21,833 bases of DNA from NCBI GenBank assembly GCA_020050175.1, contig JAGVKY010000016.1, positions 1 through 21,833 on the forward strand. The letters are read 5' to 3'. Under the pieces are notes generated by a model, which searched no databases, had not been told where the DNA came from, and was given only the letters and a program-made list of their open reading frames with translations. Numbering within the stretch: position 1 is the stretch's first letter; each line of letters opens with the position of its first letter. Shown piece by piece: positions 6,892 through 15,141 of the stretch. The stretch is from Parachlamydiales bacterium (lineage in GTDB: Bacteria; Chlamydiota; Chlamydiia; Chlamydiales; JAJFMK01). The position numbers and the translations under genes are program-made.

Positions 6892-8676
6892 ATGAGTGGA
6901 ATTACCAAAGTTCACAGTTTTGCACCTTTTGGAGTCTTTACTTCGGGTGTGCAAAAACTTAGTCATCAAATCTCCCACATTGGAGCTCTGGCCTATAAAG
7001 CCTTATTCCCCAATCCCGTTGAAAACATCACTGAATTGGATGAACGGCGCTGGTCACTCGCGAAGAAATTTGGGGTAAATTCAGATATAATCATGGAACT
7101 AGTTTCCATCGGTCAAACAGTAAGTGCTGCTGATCGGAAAGTGAAAATAGCTCTTCTAGAAAAAAGGCTCTCTGATTCGGAATTGAAGGGACTTCAAAAA
7201 TTTACGAACAGTTTTCATAAGTACCATTTACCCCCTATCGGAATTGTTCGGGTTAAAGAGGCCGTTTCCGATTTGGAAATCCTCCGAAAGGTTAGAAAAA
7301 GGAGCAACGAGCTCTCGCTTGACCCTAAATATTTTGCCAGCTGCCCATGGGAAGTCAGTTTCCTTTTAGAAAGTCATCTCATTTTCAAAATTCTTAACCT
7401 TCAAAATAGTTTTGATGATGGTAAAGAAAGGCATAAGATCATCCTGCAGAACGATTGCTTATTTATTAGCTCGGTTAAAGGGCCCTTTCCTGTCAAAACA
7501 CTTATGGATGAGTTTATCATCACTTCTGACCGTTCTTTAAAAGATCGGGAGGGGAATGTTTGGAACTATTTTGATGATGGACTGGAGGAGAGGGATGTTT
7601 TTATTGATCCTGCCAAGCTTCAAGATCCTGTTTATAGAGAGAACAATGTTCCCTTAAGGGTTATTGGACAACTTTCTGTTGAGCAGATGGCTGAACTTCG
7701 GGCTTACATGAAAGAACAATTTGCTGACGATCCCACTATCGACTCTAAAGAGGCTATTATTCAATTTGTTGCTCAACCCCAGGTCCATTTAAAAGGGGCC
7801 TTTCTAGAGGGCGTTAGTTCACAAGCCGGTACTCATACTTTTTTCCGGATCATTGATAGAGAAGGGTATGTTTATTCTTCCAGTTTGCAGTGGTTGCAAC
7901 ATGAAAAAAAGGATTCGCTTTTCGGCAACCCCTTAAGAACTGTTAATGCGGTGCCAGTTAACTGGGACACCTTCGAATCTCGTAAACACCATGGCTGCAT
8001 CGTGACCCCGCGTCCAGTGACTCAAGAGGCAGCCGAGAGGATTATCGATCAGCTTAATAAAGCCCGAGCAAGGATCATCCGCTATAACCAAGCAGGAAAT
8101 AACTGTGTTGACCTAGCTAATAAGGTCTTAAAAGAGACGGGGGTTGATCTCAATGTGAATGTTTATCTCCATCAGCTTCTTTGGAGATGCTTCCCCTCTT
8201 TAAAAAATTTGGGAATGCCAAAGTTCATCTATAACCCCCTCCATGCCTTGGCCTCCCGGATCAGTGCCCTCATCTCCTGTCTTCTCCCTCGAGCTGGTAA
8301 ATGGATCATCAATTCCATTGGCAATGGTCTTGTGAGTTTGTTTTTCACCCCGATTGTCTTAGCACTTGGGGGAGCAAGAGGTTCTCCGGGTATAGAAACT
8401 CCTCCAGAAGTAGATGTGAAAGAGGATGATTGGAAATTTGACGCCACTGACAAATTAATGACAACAGTGGTTGTCGACGTTGGAGAATTGGCTGTTTCCC
8501 ATTCGTCGCCTTTCCTCCATTGGCAGTTAAGTCAAAAAGCGACGTTTGTCACCCCATACACCGGCCAACCGAAGATGCATTTTATTCCTCCTAGGGATAA
8601 AAACCTTAAGGCTGAAGGGGATAGACTTCACTCCAAGTATTCAAAGCTTTACGCCCATTCTGCTCCTATGGCATAA
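6892..8676 (+). CDS. Large protein with permuted papain-like motif and bilobed hydrophobic region, copy 1
   Basis: I do not recognise a named family. The frame extends to an ATG at 6880, but the ATG at 6892 gives gapless alignment with the next gene from residue 1, so I use it (594 residues). What can be seen: a helical N-terminal half; then 'GTHTFFRIIDREGYVYSS' (His about 315), 'SRKHHGCIV', and 'RYNQAGNNCVDLANKVLKETGV' (Cys about 405). The order His - 'G.vySs' - NNC resembles circularly permuted papain-fold peptidases/amidases (DUF4105/YiiX-like). After this come two adjacent hydrophobic stretches (about 449-470 and 474-494), rich in Leu/Ile, then a polar C-terminal domain ending 'LYAHSAPMA'. 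No classical signal peptide. Host-directed membrane-associated effector is a possible role, but this is inference. An A/T-rich gap of 51 bases separates it from gcvPA. Confidence 0.65.
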   Translation: MSGITKVHSFAPFGVFTSGVQKLSHQISHIGALAYKALFPNPVENITELDERRWSLAKKFGVNSDIIMELVSIGQTVSAADRKVKIALLEKRLSDSELKGLQKFTNSFHKYHLPPIGIVRVKEAVSDLEILRKVRKRSNELSLDPKYFASCPWEVSFLLESHLIFKILNLQNSFDDGKERHKIILQNDCLFISSVKGPFPVKTLMDEFIITSDRSLKDREGNVWNYFDDGLEERDVFIDPAKLQDPVYRENNVPLRVIGQLSVEQMAELRAYMKEQFADDPTIDSKEAIIQFVAQPQVHLKGAFLEGVSSQAGTHTFFRIIDREGYVYSSSLQWLQHEKKDSLFGNPLRTVNAVPVNWDTFESRKHHGCIVTPRPVTQEAAERIIDQLNKARARIIRYNQAGNNCVDLANKVLKETGVDLNVNVYLHQLLWRCFPSLKNLGMPKFIYNPLHALASRISALISCLLPRAGKWIINSIGNGLVSLFFTPIVLALGGARGSPGIETPPEVDVKEDDWKFDATDKLMTTVVVDVGELAVSHSSPFLHWQLSQKATFVTPYTGQPKMHFIPPRDKNLKAEGDRLHSKYSKLYAHSAPMA

Positions 8677-8706
8677 TAATACATTCTTTAAACAGGAATG
8701 GATTAA

Positions 8707-10494
8707 ATGGTCGGAATTATTAGAATCCAAGCTTTCAACGCTTTTAAAGCTGTAGCTTCGACCGTCCACCATCTAAGTCATCTACCTGCTCATATTACAA
8801 TTCTCGCCCGTCAAACGCTCTTTCCTAGCCCGGCTAAAAATCTTGCAGAATTAAAAGATCGACAGTGGTCGATTTCTAAGAAATTCGGCCTGAGCTTTGA
8901 AACCCTAGCTGCTCTCATTTCGATTGGCCAAACTGCCGGTTTAGATGAACGCAAAGAAAAGGTAGCCCTCCTTGAAAAGGGGATCCATGACAAGGAATTG
9001 AAGGCTCTAAAAAAATTCAAAAATCGATTTGATCGGTCCGATGCTCTCCCCATCGAGATTAGACAGGTTAAAGAGGCTATAGCTGGTTTGGAGCGACTTC
9101 GAAAATCAAGAAAAAAATGCGAAGAATTAAAGATTGATGGCAAATATTTTGCCGCATCTCCTTGGCAAATGTCGTTTCTTTTTGAAAGCCACCTCATTTT
9201 CAAAATTCTGAATCTTCAGAATAGTTTCGATGGAGGCAAAAGAAAGCATGAAATTGTTCTTCAAGATCAACAATTATTCCTACAGTCACCTCAAAAGCCT
9301 TTTCCTGTCAAAACTCTAATAGAAGAGTTTACCATCACTGAACAGCATGCTCTAAAAGATAAAGAGGGGAACGTCTGGAGTTATTTTGACAAAGGTTTCA
9401 TGGATAGTGATGTTTTCATTAACCCCGCTAGGCTCCAAGATCGTGAATACCGTGAAAAAAATATCCCTCTTTTATCCCTAGGCCAACTTTCTGCAGAGCA
9501 AATGGGAACCTTAAGGGAATACATGAGAGAAAATTATGGCCATGAGCCTGATTTCGATCAGAAAAAAGCTGTTGTACAATTTATAGCGCAGCCTCCCACC
9601 CCTGCCAAAAATCGCTTTTTCTGGGGAGTACAAGCGCAGATGGGGGTCCATGGTTTTTTTCGGATTATCTATGAAGATGGGACCGTTTTTTCTTCTGGGC
9701 TTGAGTGTCTGCTAGAAGAGTATGGAGAAGACGTTTTTGGGGGAAATCGTTTAAAGACTGTCACTGGCATACCGGTCAATTTTGAACTTTTTGAATCGCG
9801 TAAACATGCGGGTTGTGTCGTTACATCAAGACCTGCGACTCAAAAAGGGGCGGAGAGAATTGTTGAGCAGCTTAACAAAATGCGGGCAAAACTCGTCAGG
9901 TACAATCAAGTGGGAAATAACTGTACTACCTTATCCCAAATGGTTTTGAAAGAGACAGGAGTTGAAGTTAATTTCGATGTTTCCATCCCCCTCTACTTTT
10001 GGAGATATTTACCTTCTCTTGTCGATCTTGGTATGCCGAAGAAGCTCTACCATGTAATCCATTCAGTGGTTGTCGGTATCATGAGAGTATTGAATTTCGT
10101 CTGTCCAAAGATAGGAAAACGGGCTCTCAAGGCATTGGGAATTGGAATTCTCAATTTGACCTTCTCGTTGGTTATTTATATTTTAGGCGGTACCAGAAAA
10201 GCACCCGAAATAGAGGGCTTTCATGATGAGGCTGATCAAAAGGAGGACGACTGGCAGTTTGAAAAAACTGACAGAGTGATGATGTCCCGGTTCTTTAATG
10301 CCAATCAGCTTCGCTTTGCCCACACGGCCCCTTTTCTCCATTGGCAATTAAAGCAGCAGGCCACTTTTGTTGTTCCTTATACAGGCCAGCCAAAGATGTT
10401 CTTCTCCCCCCCGAAAGAAGAAAATCTTCTCGAACAGGGGAGAAAACTAAAAGAAAAGTTTACCAAATTTTACGCCCACTCCGCTCCCGTCTAA
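8707..10494 (+). CDS. Large protein with permuted papain-like motif and bilobed hydrophobic region, copy 2 (paralogue)
   Basis: The 595-residue product is a tandem paralogue of the preceding gene, alignable along its whole length and nearly without gaps. Blocks kept most strongly are 'KYFAASPW', 'FLFESHLIFKILNLQNSF', 'KDKEGNVW.YFD', 'GVHGFFRIIYEDGTVFSS' (His315), 'FESRKHAGCVVTSRPAT', 'RYNQVGNNCTTLSQMVLKETG' (Cys406), 'PFLHWQLKQQATF', 'PYTGQPKM' and the end 'FYAHSAPV'. Conservation of His and Cys while surrounding sequence drifts supports an active site. Hydrophobic stretches at about 448-466 and 474-495 keep length but not sequence. The gap to copy 1 is 30 bases with AGGA about ten bases before the ATG, so both are probably co-transcribed. 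The divergence suggests an old duplication with both copies under selection. Function unknown. Confidence 0.65.
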   Translation: MVGIIRIQAFNAFKAVASTVHHLSHLPAHITILARQTLFPSPAKNLAELKDRQWSISKKFGLSFETLAALISIGQTAGLDERKEKVALLEKGIHDKELKALKKFKNRFDRSDALPIEIRQVKEAIAGLERLRKSRKKCEELKIDGKYFAASPWQMSFLFESHLIFKILNLQNSFDGGKRKHEIVLQDQQLFLQSPQKPFPVKTLIEEFTITEQHALKDKEGNVWSYFDKGFMDSDVFINPARLQDREYREKNIPLLSLGQLSAEQMGTLREYMRENYGHEPDFDQKKAVVQFIAQPPTPAKNRFFWGVQAQMGVHGFFRIIYEDGTVFSSGLECLLEEYGEDVFGGNRLKTVTGIPVNFELFESRKHAGCVVTSRPATQKGAERIVEQLNKMRAKLVRYNQVGNNCTTLSQMVLKETGVEVNFDVSIPLYFWRYLPSLVDLGMPKKLYHVIHSVVVGIMRVLNFVCPKIGKRALKALGIGILNLTFSLVIYILGGTRKAPEIEGFHDEADQKEDDWQFEKTDRVMMSRFFNANQLRFAHTAPFLHWQLKQQATFVVPYTGQPKMFFSPPKEENLLEQGRKLKEKFTKFYAHSAPV

Positions 10495-10546
10495 TCAATC
10501 AACTGTGGGCAAAATCATTCGAGTTATTGCTCTAATTTATATCTAC

Positions 10547-10645
10547 AAGGCGAAGCCTCTCTGTGATCTCTGTGTGCTCTGTGGTTTAATTTTTTGATTT
10601 TTTATTACCACAGAGTACACAGAGATCACAGAGAGGCTTCGCCTT
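10547..10645. repeat. Long inverted repeat (39+39 bp) with 9-base internal periodicity
   Basis: The left arm (10547-10585) and right arm (10607-10645) are perfect reverse complements except one position that would be a G-U pair in RNA. The 21-base loop is almost pure A/T. Inside the left arm, CTCTGTGAT, CTCTGTGTG and CTCTGTGGT (10559-10585) form three consecutive 9-base units. The outer end (AGGCGAAGCCT) can also fold by itself. It sits between two convergent genes and could end transcription from both sides. There is no T-tract after either arm, so it is not a standard intrinsic terminator. It may be one copy of a dispersed repeat family. Confidence 0.85.
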
Positions 10646-10674
10646 AAAGCAAGAGTTGCTTTCAAAAATCTGTC

Positions 10675-12099
10675 TTACAGATCTTCTTCGTAGGGTTCGG
10701 GAGACTCCATGGTCAGGTCGCTTAATTCTTTTGGACTTTCCCGATGTCTTCTGTCGAACCGTTCTTCAACATGTTGGTGAGTCATATCTCTTTGCTTTTT
10801 ACCTCTTAGGTGTAGCTCAAGGGGATAGCCTGGGAAAGGATAGACCTCTCGGAAAGAGTTGAGAAGGTATTTTTTATAAGAATCGATCATCAAATCAGGA
10901 CGATTAACGAAGACCACAAATTGCGGAGGAGAGGTTCCAATTTGGGTCATATAATAGATCCTTAAACGTTTTCCCTGGATCATCGGAGGGTGGTTTCTCT
11001 GAAGAGCTTTTTCAACAAAAACATTAAGTTGATGCGTTGAAACTCTTTCGGCACCTGTTGTGATCACTTCATCAACAAGGGGGAAAATCTTTTCAAGATT
11101 TCGACTTTCCAAGGCAGAAATGGCAATCCGCGGGCAATGACGGGCAAAAGAGGCCTCTTCTTCCAAAGCTTGCAGGGCATGCTCCATCCGAAACCCTTTG
11201 GTCAAATCCCATTTATTTAGGATGAGGATACAAGGTTTTCCCGCCTCTTCAATGGAATTGAGAATTTTTTTCTCTTGAGCGGTGATCCCTTCTTGGACAT
11301 CGAGAATAAGAAGGCAAATATCAGCCCTTTCTATCGAACGCTCGGTTCTCAAATGGGCAAATTTATCGACAACTTCTTTTTCTGATTTTTTCCTGCGGAT
11401 CCCTGCTGTATCAATGAGAGTGTATTTTTTACCATCGAAAGTGAAGGCAATATCGATAGAATCTCTTGTTGTCCCAGGGATAGGGCTGACAATGCAGCGC
11501 TCCTCTTGCAATAGAGAATTGACTAAAGTCGATTTTCCGACATTTGGTCTCCCTACAATGGCAACTTTTATTGTCTCTTCTTCCTCTTCCACTGCTTCAT
11601 CAGGGAGGGGACTTAAGGCTTTTTCCAACAATTCGGCAATTTGATACCCGTGGGCGGCTGAAGTAGCGACAACCTCTTTGATTCCCATCGTATAAAATTT
11701 ACCTAAAAGAGGCTGATCTCGAGGGTGGTCGATCTTATTGACGGCCAAGACGATGGGTTTCGCAGTTTTTAATAAAACCCTTGCCAGCATGAGATCTTGC
11801 TCGGTGACCCCTATTTGCCCATCAACGACTAAAACGATGCTATCCGCCTCTAAAATGGCGATTTCTGCTTGTCTTCGGATCGAATCGTTAAAAACAGCGG
11901 TGGATGCGGTATCAATGCCTCCCGTATCAATCGCAATAAACTGACGGCCAAAATGTTCCGCGGGAGCATAGAGCCTATCCCGTGTCACACCTTCCATCTC
12001 ATCAACAATAGCCAGCCTTTGGCCGACGATTCGGTTGAAGAGAGCACTCTTCCCAACATTTGGTCTTCCAACAATGGCGACCTTTAACTTTTTCTTCAT
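10675..12099 (-). CDS. der: Ribosome-assembly GTPase Der (EngA)
   Basis: Der is an essential double-GTPase that binds the 50S subunit during its maturation. Both G domains are complete. Domain 1 has G1 'GRPNVGKS' (11-18), 'DTGGI' and 'NKID' (121-124). Domain 2 has 'GRPNVGKS' (183-190), 'GTTRDSID', 'DTAGIRRK' and 'NKWD' (295-298). The KH-like C-terminal domain ('LRIYYMTQIGTSPPQFVVFVNRPDLM') covers about 354-435, followed by a charged tail that is longer than usual. The start is set at the ATG at 12099 because homology begins there; a GTG six codons upstream (12117) is possible but adds nothing recognisable. The length of 474 residues is normal. It runs convergent to the paralogue pair and divergent to the next gene. 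Confidence 0.96.
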   Translation of the reverse strand: MKKKLKVAIVGRPNVGKSALFNRIVGQRLAIVDEMEGVTRDRLYAPAEHFGRQFIAIDTGGIDTASTAVFNDSIRRQAEIAILEADSIVLVVDGQIGVTEQDLMLARVLLKTAKPIVLAVNKIDHPRDQPLLGKFYTMGIKEVVATSAAHGYQIAELLEKALSPLPDEAVEEEEETIKVAIVGRPNVGKSTLVNSLLQEERCIVSPIPGTTRDSIDIAFTFDGKKYTLIDTAGIRRKKSEKEVVDKFAHLRTERSIERADICLLILDVQEGITAQEKKILNSIEEAGKPCILILNKWDLTKGFRMEHALQALEEEASFARHCPRIAISALESRNLEKIFPLVDEVITTGAERVSTHQLNVFVEKALQRNHPPMIQGKRLRIYYMTQIGTSPPQFVVFVNRPDLMIDSYKKYLLNSFREVYPFPGYPLELHLRGKKQRDMTHQHVEERFDRRHRESPKELSDLTMESPEPYEEDL

Positions 12100-12178
12100 G
12101 ACGAAGAGTTTACACACTCTTTATTTAGAATTGAAGGAAGAGGAGCCAAATAGGAGATAGTTAATTAAGGAGTTATTT

Positions 12179-13372
12179 ATGGCAGGTTCTATTCCTTCAA
12201 AACCCAACGTTCCTCCCTTTGATTTTAGTAAACTTCCCCCGCCCCCAGCGAAACCAGGCGAAACTAAGCCCACTCTTCCTCCCCCTCAGTTAGCCAATCC
12301 TCCATCCGCTTCCCAACATTTAAGCCAAGAAAGAGTCACTAAGATTGCGGAGGATACTGCCGGATCTCCACCAAAACCCGCTTCCCCCGGTAGAGGCTCA
12401 TCCACTGCTGCTGCAGCTCAAGTCAAAGGAAAACTTAAAGATAGGCTGGCTGAAATTTTTGGTTTTGGTTCCTCCAAAAAGGAACCTGAGGAAGAGGAAC
12501 TTTTTATAGAACACAAAGGGGCGCCAAAGGTCGAACGAAAAACTTTAGGAGGTATCCAAGGTCCTTTCGAATCTCTTAACGAGTGTTTTAGAGAATATAA
12601 TGAAGTAAATAATTTCTTTTCCAAACATCCAGAAGCCAAGAACTTAACGTCAAGGGATCTTCTAGGTGGGGCGACCCGTTTTACAAAACCGATTCCTGAA
12701 GCGCTGCGGCCATCTAATAAAAATCCTATGTATGCAAACGCTTTAAGAGAAGCCGCCAGGGGGGGGAAAGAACTAACAGCAGAAGAAATTTTGGATATTT
12801 GGAAGCTGTCCATGACAGATCCAATAGAGGGTAAATTATCAACAGAAGTGAAATTTTTTCTTGAATATTCGAAGGAAAATCTTCCGATTGATGAAAAAGT
12901 ATTAAAACAGAAATTAGATCGTCTTAAAAAAGATCAAATTTCTTTTCAAAAAACTGAATTAGAGGCTAACAGTGATTTACAAAAAGCTACTAAGGAAAGG
13001 GATAGAGTAAAATTGGTCTTTGAAGGGGCAAGTGGTGATTTAGCTACAAAAGAGAAAGCTTATAACGAAGCATCAGAGAAATACAAGAAAAGAGAGATAG
13101 ATAGAGCTCCTTTCCAAAAAGCTTCTGAAGAGTATGCAGAAGCACTGGAGGATATAGAACCGCTTCAATCTGAACTGAATGCCAAGGAAAAAGAATTATT
13201 AGACGCCAAGAGTGCAATCAAAGCAATTACTGAAGAATTTTTAGATTTAGCTAACCAAAAAGTTAAACTTGAAAATGAGTTTGATAAAAATGGAGCTATG
13301 CAAATTAAAGCGATGGAAACAAGACTTACAGAATTAGAAGATAAAATTTCTGCATTGACTGTAACAAAATAA
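12179..13372 (+). CDS. Unrecognised proline-rich/coiled-coil protein
   Basis: The 397-residue product is not recognised. A good Shine-Dalgarno sequence (AAGGAG, 12167-12172) supports the start. Residues 1-75 are rich in Pro, Ser and Ala with few hydrophobics ('FDFSKLPPPPAKPGE'), a disordered leader that would suit a type III secretion signal, though this cannot be tested by eye. A middle region (about 110-230) contains 'NECFREYNEVNNFFSKHPEAKNL' and looks helical. From about 235 to the end there is a long Lys/Glu-rich coiled coil with heptad-like spacing. No transmembrane helix or signal peptide was seen. The next gene begins five bases after the stop, so the two form a unit. It could be an effector, a scaffold, or a chlamydial structural protein. 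Confidence 0.55.
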   Translation: MAGSIPSKPNVPPFDFSKLPPPPAKPGETKPTLPPPQLANPPSASQHLSQERVTKIAEDTAGSPPKPASPGRGSSTAAAAQVKGKLKDRLAEIFGFGSSKKEPEEEELFIEHKGAPKVERKTLGGIQGPFESLNECFREYNEVNNFFSKHPEAKNLTSRDLLGGATRFTKPIPEALRPSNKNPMYANALREAARGGKELTAEEILDIWKLSMTDPIEGKLSTEVKFFLEYSKENLPIDEKVLKQKLDRLKKDQISFQKTELEANSDLQKATKERDRVKLVFEGASGDLATKEKAYNEASEKYKKREIDRAPFQKASEEYAEALEDIEPLQSELNAKEKELLDAKSAIKAITEEFLDLANQKVKLENEFDKNGAMQIKAMETRLTELEDKISALTVTK

Positions 13373-13376
13373 GATT

Positions 13377-14723
13377 ATGATTGTTGAAAGACCGCAAGAA
13401 ACAAGAGAGCCGGCATCAGTTGGCCCACAACTACCAGAAGAACCAAAAAAAAAGGAATCTGGTTGGAAAATTTCTATGCCAAAAGGAGAAGATACTCCTC
13501 CTTTAAAAAATTCTGGGCGAACATTTTCTTGGTTACCTAACTGGGCTGTGGATGCCCTTGAATTCATCAGAGGCCCTAAAGAAAAAACGGCTAAAGATTT
13601 TGTGCAATTAAAAGGACTTGTAACGACAAAAGAAGCTACAGTTTTAAAAAAGGAAGATCAGTTTCGAATTCTCGAATTTTTAAGAATAAATTTAGAAAAA
13701 GGGGGATTGGAACAAGGTATTGAATCCTTTTCTTCTGAACAGAGGGCTCTTGCTTTGGGTTTGCTAAAAGCCTACGAAGGTGGGGAGCCCTTTTCTTTAT
13801 CCCAAGGTCAGTTGCAAAATCTATTAACGGGACCTTTTAACTTTCATCTTAAAAACCAGCAAAAAGAAATGGGCCATGCTCTTTACGGCCTAGTTCAAAA
13901 ACTTTTTAGAGAAGGTTTGATAGAAGAAAGTACAGCAAAGAGTTTGATGGAGGCCTATGAAACGAAAAAAACTTCACCCTCGGTAGAAATATTAACTACT
14001 TTGCAAACTTTGGACCAAATCGCATCTGACTATATTCAGGTCGAGGCTTTTGGTAGAGAAGGGGCTGCCTTATTTAAGATCGCAGATCTTGGTCTCCATC
14101 CTGGTGTTCCTTTTCAGCAGGAGATAAGATTTGAAGGGGCTGAGCAGATCCCCCAAGCCCTAAGTCTTGAAGAAAATGAGAAGAATGGCCCTTATATCCA
14201 AAGGGTGGGTGAAAAGCTAAAAGATATTCTTTTAAAAACTTTTGAAGTGACTTTAACTTTGACGGATGTTGCAGGGAATGAGGTTATTTTTTCTAAAGAT
14301 ACCATCCAAAAACTCCCTCCAAAAGAGGTCATACAATTGCTCAAAACCTACACTCGGCCTAACGGTAGAGCTGTTTTAGAAACACCTTTACCCGTTATCA
14401 TCCGTTGTTGGGCTGAAACACAAATAGAAACGATCGATCATCTAGACTTTTATCCGACCCATGTTGTGGGTAAAATCTCGCAACTATTTATCCCTGGAGT
14501 CTTGGAAAAGGAATTAGACAAGGCGATTGGAGAGGTTAGAGGCAAAATGGATCTTCTTAGATTACAGCCCACCAAACATCCTGCCCAAGTTGCAGGTCTG
14601 CAAGAAATGCCTTCTTCCCTCATGAGTTCCATTCTCAATGGAAAAGAGGAAACAATGTCTCTTGCAGTAAAACCCACCTACTCCTTTTCAGAAATCCGAA
14701 AAGCCCTCGAATCACATTCCTAA
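13377..14723 (+). CDS. Unrecognised soluble protein, partner of the proline-rich/coiled-coil gene
   Basis: The 448-residue product matches no family I know. It opens with a charged, proline-rich leader (about 1-45: 'RPQETREPASVGPQLPEEPKKKES'-type composition). Two helical regions follow (about 60-215, with 'LKKEDQFRILEFLRINLEKGG' and 'MGHALYGLVQKLFREGLIEE'), then a more mixed region ending 'SFSEIRKALESHS'. No signal peptide, membrane segment, coiled coil or cysteine-based motif stands out. The ATG lies five bases after the preceding stop with only a weak ribosome site, suggesting translational coupling. The shared disordered, proline-containing leader in both members of the pair is the main link between them. 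It may be a secreted effector pair; the function is unknown. Confidence 0.55.
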   Translation: MIVERPQETREPASVGPQLPEEPKKKESGWKISMPKGEDTPPLKNSGRTFSWLPNWAVDALEFIRGPKEKTAKDFVQLKGLVTTKEATVLKKEDQFRILEFLRINLEKGGLEQGIESFSSEQRALALGLLKAYEGGEPFSLSQGQLQNLLTGPFNFHLKNQQKEMGHALYGLVQKLFREGLIEESTAKSLMEAYETKKTSPSVEILTTLQTLDQIASDYIQVEAFGREGAALFKIADLGLHPGVPFQQEIRFEGAEQIPQALSLEENEKNGPYIQRVGEKLKDILLKTFEVTLTLTDVAGNEVIFSKDTIQKLPPKEVIQLLKTYTRPNGRAVLETPLPVIIRCWAETQIETIDHLDFYPTHVVGKISQLFIPGVLEKELDKAIGEVRGKMDLLRLQPTKHPAQVAGLQEMPSSLMSSILNGKEETMSLAVKPTYSFSEIRKALESHS

Positions 14724-14736
14724 ACAAGAGATTCGA

Positions 14737-14775
14737 AGGAATTCAAATGGGGTTATTTCCTCTTATATTTTTTTG
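14737..14775 (+). terminator. Possible weak terminator after the 448-residue gene
   Basis: A short stem (AGGAA pairing with TTCCT, five pairs across about 15 bases) is followed by CTTATATTTTTTT. It lies 14-52 bases after the stop at 14723, in the gap between convergent genes. The stem is weak, so the call is tentative. Confidence 0.3.
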
Positions 14776-14793
14776 AACTAGTTATCCCTGTGA

Positions 14794-15141
14794 TCAGGGG
14801 ACTTTGTCGAGTTTGAGGGGGTAGCCTTCGGGGCCTTGGCATTCAGCGTAAAGCCAAGGGTCATCGTTTTCCCGCATCAAACGGTCGCAGCCCAAAAGAA
14901 AACCTTTAAAAAATCCGTGCTTTTCTATCGCTTGCAAAGTGTAGGAGGAGGAGGAGGGAAAAAAATGGCTTCGCGGTCCGTCGGCCGGGGAGATCACCTC
15001 TTGATGAAAACGGATGATCCCTTTTGCCATTTTTTGCATGAGATTTTGTTCCGTTGAAACAGGAGCCGAACGTCTTTTGAAGGTCAAATCGGCATCCTTA
15101 CCCCAAGGGGCAAAGGCTAAGAAGAGCGCTAAAATCCACAT
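14794..15141 (-). CDS. YidD-like protein with N-terminal hydrophobic leader, cysteine-poor
   Basis: Residues 37-95 match the membrane-protein insertion efficiency factor YidD: 'AKGIIRFHQEVISPADGPRSHFFPSSSSYTLQAIEKHGFFKGFLLGCDRLMREN' corresponds to the family's 'iriYq.viSP..gp.CRF.PtCS.Ya.eAi...G..kG..l...Rl.rc'. The two conserved cysteines are Ser here (SRSHFFPSSS). YidD is normally 70-85 residues and attaches to the inner face of the inner membrane near YidC. This one has 115 residues and an N-terminal hydrophobic stretch (1-13, 'MWILALFLAFAPW') that looks like a short signal or anchor, implying export. It overlaps the upstream lipoprotein gene by 13 bases, so the two are translated together. 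The canonical YidD role cannot be assumed. Confidence 0.7.
   Translation of the reverse strand: MWILALFLAFAPWGKDADLTFKRRSAPVSTEQNLMQKMAKGIIRFHQEVISPADGPRSHFFPSSSSYTLQAIEKHGFFKGFLLGCDRLMRENDDPWLYAECQGPEGYPLKLDKVP

Noticed and set aside
10547..10645. CRISPR array or insertion sequence
   Set aside because: There are no direct repeats separated by unique spacers, no transposase frame inside, and no target-site duplication that I could see.
12100..12117. GTG start of der six codons upstream
   Set aside because: The extra residues are not conserved in Der and no ribosome site precedes the GTG; the ATG at 12099 gives the normal N-terminus.
14786..14799. Hairpin CCCTG-TGAT-CAGGG as a terminator for yidD or the convergent gene
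   Set aside because: The only T-tract lies upstream on the plus strand, and on the minus strand the stem overlaps the stop codon and is followed by an A-rich stretch.
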